Shown: positions 51,515-61,256 of the stretch, piece by piece
How positions within the stretch are numbered: position 1 is the first letter of the stretch
Layout: the number at the start of each line of letters is the position of its first letter
Assembly (NCBI GenBank): GCA_036644995.1
Contig: JAVXOZ010000005.1
Span: forward strand, 1-64,000
Direction of reading: 5' to 3'
Source of the DNA: Cryptoclostridium sp036644995
GTDB lineage: Bacteria > Bacillota > Dehalobacteriia > UBA7702
DNA length: 64,000 nt
Notes under the pieces: generated by a model
Database searches by the model: none
Told to the model about the DNA's origin: nothing
What the model saw: the letters and a program-made list of their open reading frames with translations, nothing else
Made by a program: the position numbers and the translations under genes

Positions 51515-51584
51515 AATATCGTCCTCCAAAGGATTTAACAACAATAATTATAGCTTATTTAACTAATTAAACCAAGATTTTTTT

Positions 51585-53906
51585 TCACCCATTATTCGAC
51601 TCCGCACCAGCGTTATTCGACTCTGAGTCAGTGTTTTTCAAATCCGCATCGGTTTTATTTTCCGAGCCTGCATCTTTATTGGATTTTACATTTTCAGAAA
51701 CGATAAGGTCGTAATCCACCTTATAGCCAAAATAGGCTTCAAAAGCGGCTTCACAAACTTTACCTGCGGTGGGACCGCCATGCTGGCCATATTCCACCAA
51801 GCCTGCATAGGCAATTTGGGGGTCATCCGCCGGGGCAAAAGCAATAAAAACACCATGGTAATCGGAATCGTTATTATCTTCTGCCAGACCTGTTTGGGCT
51901 GTTCCTGTTTTACCTGCGGGTTGTAGCTCCAAGGGTAAGCCTTTAAATAAATTAGAGGCAGTACCCCCACCTTCACCACTAACAACATCTTTCATGGCTT
52001 GGGTAATATTTTTTCGTATTTCATCGGTTAATTTTAAATTATCAACTTCCGTAGGTTCATTGGAGACTAAAACATTGCCTTTATCGTCCACTATTTCATC
52101 CACCAAATGTGGTTGCATCCGAGCACCACCATTTGCTAAAGTAGCAGCGTAAGATGCTAATTGCAGCACGGTATCGGCATTTGCTCCTTGTCCCATAGCG
52201 GTATAATAGGTATCATAAATCTGCCATTGAGATTCCCAACCGGAGTTCTTTTCGGCTTTTAATTGAGGTGAGGGTAAAACCCCTGCAACTTCCCCTGGCA
52301 AATCTATATTGGTTAATTGACCAAAACCATATTTTCTACCTGCATCCAGTAGTTTATCTTCCCCAATCCGAGCTGCCATAGTTTGGAAATAGGTATTGCA
52401 GCTCCCTGCGGTGGCGGTAAAAAAGTTAACGGTGCCATGGCTATCCCAACACCCTGCCATGGGTTTAACCGCATTAGTTGGCCCTGTGCAAGCCACGCTA
52501 TCGGTAACAGGTATACCTGCTTTTAAAAGAGCAGTGGCACAAACCAATTTAAAGGTTGAACCCGGTGCATATTGACCTGAAATGGTTCTGTTCATTTGGG
52601 GTTTTAGTTTAGAATCGAAATAATAATCAACTTCTTCTTGGGTTAGCCCCCGCACAAAATCGTTGGGGTCCACAGAAGGGGCACTTGCCATGGCAATAAC
52701 ACCACCTGTGTGCACATCCAAAACCACGGCACTACCTGCTTTACACTTGGCATTCCCTGCGGATGCAATAACCTCTTGCAAGGCATCTTCCATGTATTTT
52801 TGGGTATTTAAATCTATTGCTAATTTTAAAGAATTACCGCTAATGGGTGGTTCTTCAGAAATTACACTGCTTATATTGCCACGGGCATCAACTTCCAGAT
52901 AGCGTTTGCCATCCTGACCACGTAAGCCCATTTCCTTGCCATCCTTGGTGTAGTGCTCGTAATAGCTTTCTAAGCCACTTTTACCCACGGTATCCGTAAG
53001 CTCATAACCGTAAAGGTCTTTTTCTTCTTCCAGTTGTTTTTCACTTATTTTACCCACTGTACCCAAGGTTTGCCCTAAATAAAAACCAAAGGGATAAGTG
53101 CGCATTGCCTCCTCAACCACGTATACGCCGGGGTATTGGTCTTTATTTTCCGCCACTATTTGGGCAACTTTTATACCCACATCATAGGTATAGCTTCTCA
53201 CGGAAACAGGTTTGTAATTATTACCAGAAGATGGCAGCATATCCTCTATTTCTTTAGGTGTTACCTTTTCATTTTTAGATATTGTGCCATCGGCATTTTT
53301 TATAGTGCCTAATTTTTTATTTTTAGCTTTTTTAGTATCTGTGGTATTTTCATCAGTGGTTTTGTTATCTGTGGTTTCGCCATCGGCAGTTTCCCCATCA
53401 ACAGTTTCGCCATTGGCAGCTTCAGCCAATGGTTTGCCATCTATGGTTTCACCTTTTTTCGCAGCTTCAGCTTTTTTGGCTTGGAGTAAAAGTTCCTGAT
53501 TTTTTTCCACAGCTTCGGCAACGGTGCTTTGGCCAATAACAGAACGGGCTTCTTCTTCGGCTTCAAAAATATCTTTACGGTTGAATAAAGCAGATAAATT
53601 TTTAGCTAATTCCTCACCGTCTTTCACCTCATCCATATAAACATTTACGCTCATAATAGGTTCGGAGCTGGCTAAAATATTGCCGTTTTTATCGTATATT
53701 ACACCACGTCGTGCAGGTATGTTTACCACACGGTCTATATTATTGGTGGCTTTAACCGCATAATCTGCACCTTGGACAATTTGCATAGTAAATAAACGCC
53801 CAATAAGCACCACAAATATTACTATTATCAGTGCGTAAACCAGCATTAATCTTTTATTTACCATTTGTGTTGGACGTTCGGCTTTTACGGCTTCCTTTTT
53901 ACTCAT
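51585..53906 (-). CDS. mrdA: class B penicillin-binding protein 2 (elongasome transpeptidase)
   Basis: A transpeptidase partner of RodA. The 773-residue protein has a membrane anchor (about 20-42), a PBP dimerisation domain (PARRGVIYDKNGNILASS), the active-site STFK in APGSTFKLV (about 452), SCN and AGKTGTAQTG (about 660). Between about 150 and 215 sits a low-complexity insert of NGETVDGETADGETTD type, and the C-terminus is Asp/Asn/Ser-rich; both are unusual. The start at 53906 (ATG) is favoured; GTG 6 bp upstream is possible. Overlaps mreD by 8 bp. Confidence 0.92.
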   Translation of the reverse strand: MSKKEAVKAERPTQMVNKRLMLVYALIIVIFVVLIGRLFTMQIVQGADYAVKATNNIDRVVNIPARRGVIYDKNGNILASSEPIMSVNVYMDEVKDGEELAKNLSALFNRKDIFEAEEEARSVIGQSTVAEAVEKNQELLLQAKKAEAAKKGETIDGKPLAEAANGETVDGETADGETTDNKTTDENTTDTKKAKNKKLGTIKNADGTISKNEKVTPKEIEDMLPSSGNNYKPVSVRSYTYDVGIKVAQIVAENKDQYPGVYVVEEAMRTYPFGFYLGQTLGTVGKISEKQLEEEKDLYGYELTDTVGKSGLESYYEHYTKDGKEMGLRGQDGKRYLEVDARGNISSVISEEPPISGNSLKLAIDLNTQKYMEDALQEVIASAGNAKCKAGSAVVLDVHTGGVIAMASAPSVDPNDFVRGLTQEEVDYYFDSKLKPQMNRTISGQYAPGSTFKLVCATALLKAGIPVTDSVACTGPTNAVKPMAGCWDSHGTVNFFTATAGSCNTYFQTMAARIGEDKLLDAGRKYGFGQLTNIDLPGEVAGVLPSPQLKAEKNSGWESQWQIYDTYYTAMGQGANADTVLQLASYAATLANGGARMQPHLVDEIVDDKGNVLVSNEPTEVDNLKLTDEIRKNITQAMKDVVSGEGGGTASNLFKGLPLELQPAGKTGTAQTGLAEDNNDSDYHGVFIAFAPADDPQIAYAGLVEYGQHGGPTAGKVCEAAFEAYFGYKVDYDLIVSENVKSNKDAGSENKTDADLKNTDSESNNAGAESNNG

Positions 53907-54927
53907 TTCCACTGTTCCTCGGTTTTTTCTTTTTCATATCTTTTTTTTGTTTGTTTACTTTTTTATTTACATTTTTAGGTTTATTTTTAGCTTTTTTAAA
54001 TTTCTTTTCCTGTTGGTTTTCATATTCATCATCGTGATAGCTACGTTCTTGTTTTTGGGAATAATCCGGGGCATAGCCATAATTTTGGTTTATATAGTAG
54101 CCTTCTTCATAATAGTTATGACCACCTTTTTTTGCATTTTTAGGATTATTTTGTTGGCTATGTTGTTGATTATTTTCTCTGTTATCACGTTCTTTAGCAT
54201 TAGCTTTGGAATTTTTTTCATGGTTATGGTGATGCTTTTTAGAAGTTTTTTCTTTATATTTTTTTTCATCGTTATTTAAGCTTTTTTGTTGATGATTATT
54301 TTTCTTATTATGATTTTTACGGTTTCTGCGGTTTTGGTCTTTTCTTTCTTCTACATATTCCATATTTACTTTATCGTTATTGGTAACCAAAACAATGCCG
54401 CCGCCAAACATATCCACAAAGCCAATTTTCAGCCCACGAAAACGCCGATAGAGGAAAATTAAGGGGAAAGATAAAGTAACCAAAAGACAATTATAAAAGG
54501 TATAAGGCACAATTATTCCGCCCAAACTCAAGGCTAAGTGCATATCGGTGCCTGTCATCCCAAAGATTATGCAAAATATAAAACCCGAGAGCAACCCTGC
54601 AAATAAATTGGCAAAAAATATACCGGGATAAGTTTTAAAATTCATTTTTTGCCCAAGTGCACCCATTAAATAGCCTAAAAGCCCATAGGTTAAAATGTGT
54701 ATGCCAAAAGTGCCCCCTATTAACAAATCCGCCCAAAACCCCACTATGGCTCCGACTACTGCACCATTATTCCTACCTGAATGGATACCTGCCGCCACGG
54801 CTATGATTAAAAGCAAATCCGGTTTTACACCGAAAATTGTTAAATACGAGAAAAATTCTGCTTGAAAAAATATACCTAAAAGTCCCAAACAGCTATAAAA
54901 AAGATAAGGAATGACATAGAGCATCAT
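53899..54927 (-). CDS. mreD: rod shape-determining protein MreD with long charged C-terminal tail
   Basis: Residues 1-170 form the usual five-to-six-helix MreD (GVKPDLLLIIAVAAGIHSGR, GFWADLLIGGTFGIHILTYG). From about 190 to 342 a hydrophilic tail of Lys, Asn, His, Gln and Glu follows (HNKKNNHQQK; KKHHHNHEKN), which is not part of the family. MreD is normally 160-180 residues. The tail should be cytoplasmic and disordered; being basic, it might touch nucleic acid or membrane. Overlaps mreC and mrdA. Confidence 0.87.
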   Translation of the reverse strand: MMLYVIPYLFYSCLGLLGIFFQAEFFSYLTIFGVKPDLLLIIAVAAGIHSGRNNGAVVGAIVGFWADLLIGGTFGIHILTYGLLGYLMGALGQKMNFKTYPGIFFANLFAGLLSGFIFCIIFGMTGTDMHLALSLGGIIVPYTFYNCLLVTLSFPLIFLYRRFRGLKIGFVDMFGGGIVLVTNNDKVNMEYVEERKDQNRRNRKNHNKKNNHQQKSLNNDEKKYKEKTSKKHHHNHEKNSKANAKERDNRENNQQHSQQNNPKNAKKGGHNYYEEGYYINQNYGYAPDYSQKQERSYHDDEYENQQEKKFKKAKNKPKNVNKKVNKQKKDMKKKKPRNSGNE

Positions 54928-55916
54928 CCGGCATTATCCCCCTCGTTATTAGTATTCTCACTACCACCGTTACTGCCGCTATCTGTGTTATCGGCATTGT
55001 CTGTATTATCCGTGGTTTGGTCAGATGTAGTGCCATCTGTATTTTCATCGGTGGTGGAACCATCGGTAGTATTATCTGTATTTGTGGTTTTTTTGGTATC
55101 CTTGGGTTTTTCTTTACTGGGTATTAAAATCAAAACCTCGCTGATGGAATCGAACTTGCAAAACGGCTCAATAATTGCCTCTTTGCTTAATCCATCCAAG
55201 GAATTGCCCACTTTTACCACTGAGCCTACCAATAAACCACCGGGGAAAATTCCCCCTTCACCGGATGTAACCACCACATCGTTTAATTGCAATTCTGCAT
55301 TAAAAGGTAAATTAGACATATTCAATAGCCCTTTACCCCCACCAATACCCGTTAAAACCCCGGGTATGCGGCTGCCTTGGGTCATACCCCCCAAAGAGCC
55401 TTTGGCATCAAGAATCAGCAAAACTTCCGATGATTTTTCCGTTACATTGGTAGTTCTGCCCACTAAGCCATATTCGTTTACCACAGCCATATTAGGCTCT
55501 ACCCCATCGGCATAGCCTTTATTAATCAGCAATCTTTCATACCAATTATCTATTTCACGGCCTTTTACCGTGGCAACGCACATATCCCAATTTTTGGCAT
55601 ATGTTTTTTGTAAATCCAGCAAATCACGCAATCTTTGATTTTCCGAAGCGGTTTCCGCAGATAAAGAAGCTGCCGCCTTATATTTTGCCAAATCTTTATT
55701 GGCAGCATCCAACTGTTTTTCCAGATTTTTTTTGGTATCAAAGTCAAACATATTGGAAAAGAAATCACCCACCGCAGCAAAGGGTGCCATCAGTGTTCTG
55801 GCGGTAGATTCAGGCGCCGTAAGCTTATCCATTGAGCCGCAGCCTCGAGCCACAATCAACAGAATTATTGCCACGGCAATTATTAATACAAATTTCCATT
55901 TTCGCTGTATTTTCAT
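54924..55916 (-). CDS. mreC: rod shape-determining protein MreC
   Basis: A bitopic scaffold protein of the elongasome. The 330-residue protein has one membrane segment (about 8-26), a coiled coil (about 60-95) and the two-barrel core with VKGREIDNWYERLLINKG and VNEYGLVGRTTNV. From about 275 the tail is almost only Thr, Asp, Asn, Gly and Ser (TTDGSTTDENTDGTTSDQ). mreB, which normally precedes it, is not adjacent; 525 bp of repeats and maf lie upstream. Confidence 0.92.
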   Translation of the reverse strand: MKIQRKWKFVLIIAVAIILLIVARGCGSMDKLTAPESTARTLMAPFAAVGDFFSNMFDFDTKKNLEKQLDAANKDLAKYKAAASLSAETASENQRLRDLLDLQKTYAKNWDMCVATVKGREIDNWYERLLINKGYADGVEPNMAVVNEYGLVGRTTNVTEKSSEVLLILDAKGSLGGMTQGSRIPGVLTGIGGGKGLLNMSNLPFNAELQLNDVVVTSGEGGIFPGGLLVGSVVKVGNSLDGLSKEAIIEPFCKFDSISEVLILIPSKEKPKDTKKTTNTDNTTDGSTTDENTDGTTSDQTTDNTDNADNTDSGSNGGSENTNNEGDNAG

Positions 55917-56441
55917 AACAATAAATATACCTCTGAATTATCAACAATAAGTGTTAAGTCCATGTATAAAGCGTGGAAGTATTTACATTTTATCTATATC
56001 AGTTTCACACATTCACACTAAATATTTTAAATCTGATTTTATGTTTTAGCAAATTAATTTTACAGATTTTGGTGTTACAATTTTAATAATTTAACCAATT
56101 AATTTTATAGGTTTTGGTGTTTCAATTTTAATTTTTTAACCACAGAGCCAAATTTTCAAGATTTTTCCACGATATTTGCAATTTTGAATACGCATATGCG
56201 GAATTTAAGTAAAACTTAACTGAAGTAAATCTTTAAAATAATAGTTTTTATCCAAAGAAGTTGTGGTTTTTGTCCAAGAAAATTATGATTCTCATTCAAC
56301 AAAGTTACGGCTATTATCCAAGGAAGTTGTAGCTATTATCCAAGGAAGTTGTGGTTCTTCTCCAAGGAAGTTTTGGTAATTTTAAAAGTTAGAAATTAAA
56401 CAATTAAAAACAATAAAACTTTTCTGCAAAACAATTGGTTT
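55917..56441. repeat. intergenic region with 22-bp tandem units
   Basis: Between about 56240 and 56375 five or six copies of TATCCAAGGAAGTTGTGGTT plus two bases occur at 22-bp spacing, the three rightmost being nearly identical. A looser repeat of AATTTTATAGGTTTTGGTGTT occurs around 56050-56130. No gene is visible. Confidence 0.85.
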
Positions 56442-57026
56442 TTAGCCCAATAAATCAATGCCAATTTCCTTAAATAGCGTATATAGCTTATTTACCGGCA
56501 AGCCAACCACATTAAAATAATCACCCTCCAAGCGGCGGATAAATAAACTGCCTAAACCTTGAGCACCATAGCCACCTGCTTTATCCATGGGTTCCCCTGT
56601 GGCAACATAGCTTTCTATTTCCCTTTGGTTAAGCTCCTGAAAATAAACCACAGTTTGCTCCATAGCACTAACAGTGCGGTTATTGCCTTTATCCACCATG
56701 CCAATGGCGGTTATTACAATGTGCTCCCTACCGCTTAAAGAACTGAGCATAGATTTGGCATCTGCCACATTTTCAGGTTTGCCCAAAATTTTATTATCCA
56801 ACACCACAATGGTATCTGCGGCAAGAAATATTCCTTCTTTTTCACCATGGGCTTTAGCTGCGGCAATGGCTTTTTGCACAGCCATACGCAAAACATAAGA
56901 TTGGGGTTCTTCCTCAGCCATGGGTGTTTCATCTATATTGGCAGGGGCAATGGTAAAATCCAAGCCCAAATTTGCCAAAATTTCTTTACGCCTGGGAGAT
57001 GCCGAGGCTAAAATGATTTTTTTCAT
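56442..57026 (-). CDS. maf: Maf-like nucleotide pyrophosphatase
   Basis: A house-cleaning pyrophosphatase for dTTP/UTP and modified nucleotides. The 194-residue protein has the start LASASPRRKEIL with the conserved SxxR motif, AADTIVVLDNKILGKP and GREHIVITAIG, all as expected. The ATG at 57026 is used because the conserved sequence begins there; an upstream extension would overlap folC. The gene sits 25 bp after folC. Confidence 0.92.
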   Translation of the reverse strand: MKKIILASASPRRKEILANLGLDFTIAPANIDETPMAEEEPQSYVLRMAVQKAIAAAKAHGEKEGIFLAADTIVVLDNKILGKPENVADAKSMLSSLSGREHIVITAIGMVDKGNNRTVSAMEQTVVYFQELNQREIESYVATGEPMDKAGGYGAQGLGSLFIRRLEGDYFNVVGLPVNKLYTLFKEIGIDLLG

Positions 57027-57051
57027 ATTTTTCGCTTTCAATTTACTTAAT

Positions 57052-58356
57052 TTATTCGCTTTTAATACCCAAAATATAACCTCTGGCATCTGCCACCATG
57101 TAAAGGGAGCCTGTAATCAAAAGCAAGGCATCATCACCCATTTCTTTGGTGAGTTTTTGTGCCAATTTACAGCCATCGGGTATTTTTTCTTCCAAATAAA
57201 TTTTATCGCAGTAAGGCTCAAAGAACTTCGCAATCATCTCATAATCACCTGCACGGGCATTGTTTGGCTTGGTTACCACCACTTGGTCTACAAGGGGGCC
57301 AAGTAATGCCACGGCTTTTTCACGCTCTTTATCTGCCAGCATACCTATGAGCACAACTATTTTTTTATCGCTGAAATGGTCTTTTAAATATTGGGTTAAA
57401 ACCCCCATGCCATGGTCGTTATGTGCACCATCTATAATGGTAAGTGGGTCATTTGCCACTTTTTCCAAACGGCAAGGCCACTGGGTTTTTGCCAATCCTT
57501 TACGGATAATATCTTCGGATAAGCCCCATAATATTCCGGCTTTAACCGCCACACCGCCATTGGTTATTTGGTGTTTCCCCTGTAAGGGAGTGAATAATTC
57601 CTTAAATTCCACGGTATCATCACGATAATTAAACCACTGTCCATCGGAGGATTCTCTCACAAATTCCACATTGAAATCACGGTTTATGGCAGATAGGGAT
57701 AAAGCCCCGGTTTCTGCGATTTTTTCATCAACCATAGATAGCAAATTTTCTTCGGTTATCCCTGTTACCACCGAACAATCTTTTTTAATTATCCCTGATT
57801 TGGTGGCACAAATAGCCTCTTTGGTTTTGCCCAAATATTCGGTGTGTTCCAAAGCTATATTGGTAAGGATAGCCACTTTTACATCTTTTATTACATTGGT
57901 GGCATCAATTTCGCCCCCCATGCCCACTTCCATAACTGCGGTTTTAACGCCTTTTTTGGCAAAATAGTAAAATGCCATTACAGCGTTTACCTCAAATTCC
58001 GTAGGCTGTTCAAAGCCATCTTTTATCATAGCTTCGATATGTGGGTGAATTTCGTTTAACAAAGTTGCCACATCATCATGGGAAATCATTTCTCCGCCGA
58101 TGCGAAAACGCTCACGGTAGGAGTGTAAATGGGGGGAAGTAAACATACCGGGGTTTTCCCCTGCCACGGTGAGCATGGAATTAAGCATAGCAGTTATGCT
58201 CCCTTTGCCATTGGTGCCACCCACATGAATATATTTCATGGTATCTTGGGGATTCCCCAAGCGGCGCAACAATTCTTCCACTCTACCCAAGCCAAAATTG
58301 AAACCAAATTTAGTTAAATCTCTCATATATAAAAGTGATTCGGTATAATTCATCAT
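57052..58356 (-). CDS. folC: folylpolyglutamate synthase/dihydrofolate synthase
   Basis: Adds glutamate to folates. The 434-residue Mur-ligase-type protein has the P-loop YIHVGGTNGKGSITAML (about 42-58), ITNGGVAVKAG and the C-terminal-domain DGAHNDHGMGVL motif. The length is normal. The start codon is 3 bp past the valS stop, and the valS-folC order is common in Firmicutes. Confidence 0.94.
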   Translation of the reverse strand: MMNYTESLLYMRDLTKFGFNFGLGRVEELLRRLGNPQDTMKYIHVGGTNGKGSITAMLNSMLTVAGENPGMFTSPHLHSYRERFRIGGEMISHDDVATLLNEIHPHIEAMIKDGFEQPTEFEVNAVMAFYYFAKKGVKTAVMEVGMGGEIDATNVIKDVKVAILTNIALEHTEYLGKTKEAICATKSGIIKKDCSVVTGITEENLLSMVDEKIAETGALSLSAINRDFNVEFVRESSDGQWFNYRDDTVEFKELFTPLQGKHQITNGGVAVKAGILWGLSEDIIRKGLAKTQWPCRLEKVANDPLTIIDGAHNDHGMGVLTQYLKDHFSDKKIVVLIGMLADKEREKAVALLGPLVDQVVVTKPNNARAGDYEMIAKFFEPYCDKIYLEEKIPDGCKLAQKLTKEMGDDALLLITGSLYMVADARGYILGIKSE

Positions 58357-58359
58357 GGT

Positions 58360-61008
58360 TTATTCCACCTCTGAAAGCATGGTCAAGGTTTCTTGAAGCC
58401 CTGCCAATTTTTTATTATATTCTGTTAATTTAGCTTTTTCGCCTTCCACCACATCAGCGGGGGCTTTTGCTAAAAATCCTTGATTATTTAATTTGCCATT
58501 AAGACGTTTAATTTCTTTTTCCACATTTGCCATATCTTTATTTAGCCGTGCTTTTTCTTTATCCATATCTATAAGCCCTGCTAAAGGTAGATAAATACGG
58601 GCATCGCCCAAAATAGCAGCTGCGGCACCCTTGGGTGCTTCATCATTTAAACCGATAAAGGAAACTTCATCAATGGCGGCCATTTTATCCAAATAAACCT
58701 TGGTAGCCTCAATAACAGCTTTGGTTTTTTCATCCACTGCTAAAATTAATTTAGCTTTTTGACCCAAAGGTATTTTCTTTTCTGCCCTTAAATTACGGAT
58801 AGTTTTTATCATTTCTATAAGCATATCCATATCTTTGGTGGCTTCCTCATCTTCAAAGGCAGGTTCCGCCTTGGGGTAAGGTGCTAAAACTATGGAATCA
58901 CCTGTATGTGGCAGTTTTTGCCAAATTTCCTCGGTAATATAGGGCATAAAGGGATGTAGCAATTCCAAAGCACGGGAGAGCACATAAACCAAAATTCTTT
59001 GGCTTTGCAATCTTTCTTGGGCACTTGCTTTATATAAGGAATTTTTAGATAATTCCACATACCAATCGCAAAAATCGTCCCAAATAAATTCGTAAATACC
59101 GTGGGAAGCTTCGCCCATTTCGTATTTATCCAAATTTTCTCGGGTTGAAGCCGCAACTTTATTAAGTTTAGATAAAATCCAGCGGTCGTGAATAGCCAGT
59201 TTTTCCTTATCCCAGTCCCCTTCTTCCATGCCCTCTAAATTCATGAGCACAAAGCGACTGGCGTTCCAAATTTTATTGGCAAAATTGCGGCTGCCTTCCA
59301 AGCGTTCTTCTCTAAACCGCAAATTATTTCCCGGGGTGTTTCCTGTAACCAGCATAAAACGCAGGCTGTCCGCACCGTAATTTTCTATAATTTCCAAGGG
59401 GTCTACACCGTTACCCAAGGATTTACTCATTTTTTTACCGTTTTTATCCAAAACCAAGCCGTGAATCAGCACTTCTTTAAAGGGCACTTGGTCTGTGATT
59501 GCCAAGGAGCTGAAAATCATCCGAGCCACCCAAAAGAAGATAATATCCCAACCTGTAACCAAAACCGAGGTGGGGAAATATTTTTCCAAATCCGCTGTTT
59601 TATCGGGCCAGCCCAAAGTTGAAAAAGGCCATAATGCCGAGGAAAACCAAGTATCCAGCACATCTTCATCTTGTTTTAGATGGGTACTGCCACAGGTAGG
59701 GCAAGTGGTGGGATCTTCTCTTTTGCAAATTTCCCCTCCGCAATCATCACAATACCACACAGGAATGCGGTGTCCCCACCAAAGCTGGCGAGAAATGCAC
59801 CAATCACGAATATTTTCCATCCAATTCAAATAAACCTTATCAAATCGAGATGGTACAAAGGCAGTTTCCCCATTTTTAACCGCAGCAATGGCAGGTTCTG
59901 CCAAGGGTTGCATTTTTAAAAACCATTGTCTGGAAATTAGTGGCTCAATGGTGGTGCCACAGCGATAGCATTGCCCAACCGCATGGATATGCACTTCTTC
60001 CTTACCGCCCAAGCCCAATTTTTCTAAATCATCAAGTAAAGCGGTGCGGCATTCATAGCGATCCATACCCTGATATTTTCCTGCTGCCGCAGTCATTTTG
60101 GCATCTAAATCTATAACCTCTATTTGTGGTAAATTGTGGCGTAAACCCACTTCAAAATCGTTAGGGTCGTGAAAAGGTGTTATTTTAACCACCCCTGTGC
60201 CAAATTCTTTATCCACATAATCATCGGCTATAATAGGTATTTCTCTATTAATTATAGGAATTATTGCGGTTTTGCCCACATATTCTGTATAGCGAGAATC
60301 TTGGGGATTAACCGCCAAAGCCGCATCACCCAGCATGGTTTCAGGGCGGGTGGTGGCAACGGTAAGGTAAACATTGCTATCATCTTTTAATTTATATTTA
60401 ATTTCCCAAAGATGCCCTTCTTGTTCTTCATGTTCCACTTCAATATCTGAAATAGTGGTATGGCATTTGGGGCACCAATTAACTATATATTTATCTCTAT
60501 AAATAAGATTTTTTTCGTAATAAGTAACAAAGGCTTCACGCACTGCATGGGAAAGTCCTTCATCCATGGTAAATCTTTCACGTTCCCAATCGCAGGAGGC
60601 ACCAACACCACGGAGTTGACCCACAATGCGGTCGTGGTAGCGATTTTTCCATTCAAAGGTTTTTTCGATAAAGGCTTCTCTGCCTATTTCTTCTTTACTG
60701 CTGCCTTCGCTGCGTAACTGTTCTTCCACTTTGGCTTGGGTAGCAATACCTGCATGATCCGTACCCGGCAACCACAAAGTATTAAAGCCGCACATTCTTT
60801 TATATCTGGTTAAAATATCCTGCATGGTTACGTCTAAAGCGTGACCCATGTGTAATTGACCTGTTACATTTGGAGGTGGTATCACAATGCAGAAAGGTTC
60901 ACGCTCATCGTTAACATCGGCGTGAAAATATTTATTGTCCTCCCAAAATTGATACCATTTTCCTTCTACTTCCTTAGGGTTGTAGATGGAGTTAAGCTCT
61001 CCTGTCAT
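58360..61008 (-). CDS. valS: valyl-tRNA synthetase
   Basis: A class I synthetase charging tRNA-Val. The 882-residue protein has the HIGH-equivalent in PPPNVTGQLHMGHAL (about 44-58), a CP1 editing domain (VATTRPETMLGDAALAVNP), the KMSKS in NGKKMSKSLGN (about 525-535) and a C-terminal coiled coil (DMANVEKEIKRLNGKL). The length is standard. GGAGG precedes the ATG. No T-box AGGGTGGNACCGCG motif was found in the 250-bp leader, only a hairpin just before the ribosome site. Confidence 0.96.
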   Translation of the reverse strand: MTGELNSIYNPKEVEGKWYQFWEDNKYFHADVNDEREPFCIVIPPPNVTGQLHMGHALDVTMQDILTRYKRMCGFNTLWLPGTDHAGIATQAKVEEQLRSEGSSKEEIGREAFIEKTFEWKNRYHDRIVGQLRGVGASCDWERERFTMDEGLSHAVREAFVTYYEKNLIYRDKYIVNWCPKCHTTISDIEVEHEEQEGHLWEIKYKLKDDSNVYLTVATTRPETMLGDAALAVNPQDSRYTEYVGKTAIIPIINREIPIIADDYVDKEFGTGVVKITPFHDPNDFEVGLRHNLPQIEVIDLDAKMTAAAGKYQGMDRYECRTALLDDLEKLGLGGKEEVHIHAVGQCYRCGTTIEPLISRQWFLKMQPLAEPAIAAVKNGETAFVPSRFDKVYLNWMENIRDWCISRQLWWGHRIPVWYCDDCGGEICKREDPTTCPTCGSTHLKQDEDVLDTWFSSALWPFSTLGWPDKTADLEKYFPTSVLVTGWDIIFFWVARMIFSSLAITDQVPFKEVLIHGLVLDKNGKKMSKSLGNGVDPLEIIENYGADSLRFMLVTGNTPGNNLRFREERLEGSRNFANKIWNASRFVLMNLEGMEEGDWDKEKLAIHDRWILSKLNKVAASTRENLDKYEMGEASHGIYEFIWDDFCDWYVELSKNSLYKASAQERLQSQRILVYVLSRALELLHPFMPYITEEIWQKLPHTGDSIVLAPYPKAEPAFEDEEATKDMDMLIEMIKTIRNLRAEKKIPLGQKAKLILAVDEKTKAVIEATKVYLDKMAAIDEVSFIGLNDEAPKGAAAAILGDARIYLPLAGLIDMDKEKARLNKDMANVEKEIKRLNGKLNNQGFLAKAPADVVEGEKAKLTEYNKKLAGLQETLTMLSEVE

Positions 61009-61031
61009 CTTATATCCTCCTTAAGATAAAA

Positions 61032-61070
61032 GGCAAAATGTGTTTTACACTGCTAAAAGGTCATTTTGCC
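61032..61070 (-). promoter_or_regulatory. leader hairpin directly before the valS ribosome site
   Basis: On the minus strand GGCAAAATG (61070-61062) pairs with CATTTTGCC (61040-61032), followed by TTTTATCTT and then AAGGAGG. It could be an attenuator or a translation-control hairpin. It is not a recognisable T-box. Confidence 0.45.
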
Positions 61071-61256
61071 ACAAATTTTCTATTTTTTACTTACCAAGCC
61101 ATAGCTTTGGCATTTTAATAATCAATATATTATAACATATTATGCCATTACATTAAAGGTTTTTTTCAATAAATACCACCATAATATAGTAAATTTTTAC
61201 CATATAAATCATAATTTTTAAATAATTCAACATTAAGGCGAAAAGAGGGCAAAAAA

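Noticed and set aside
51515..51584. Frameshifted or separated N-terminal half of minC
   Set aside because: Only 70 bases lie between minC and pbp2 and no frame encodes a MinC N-domain.
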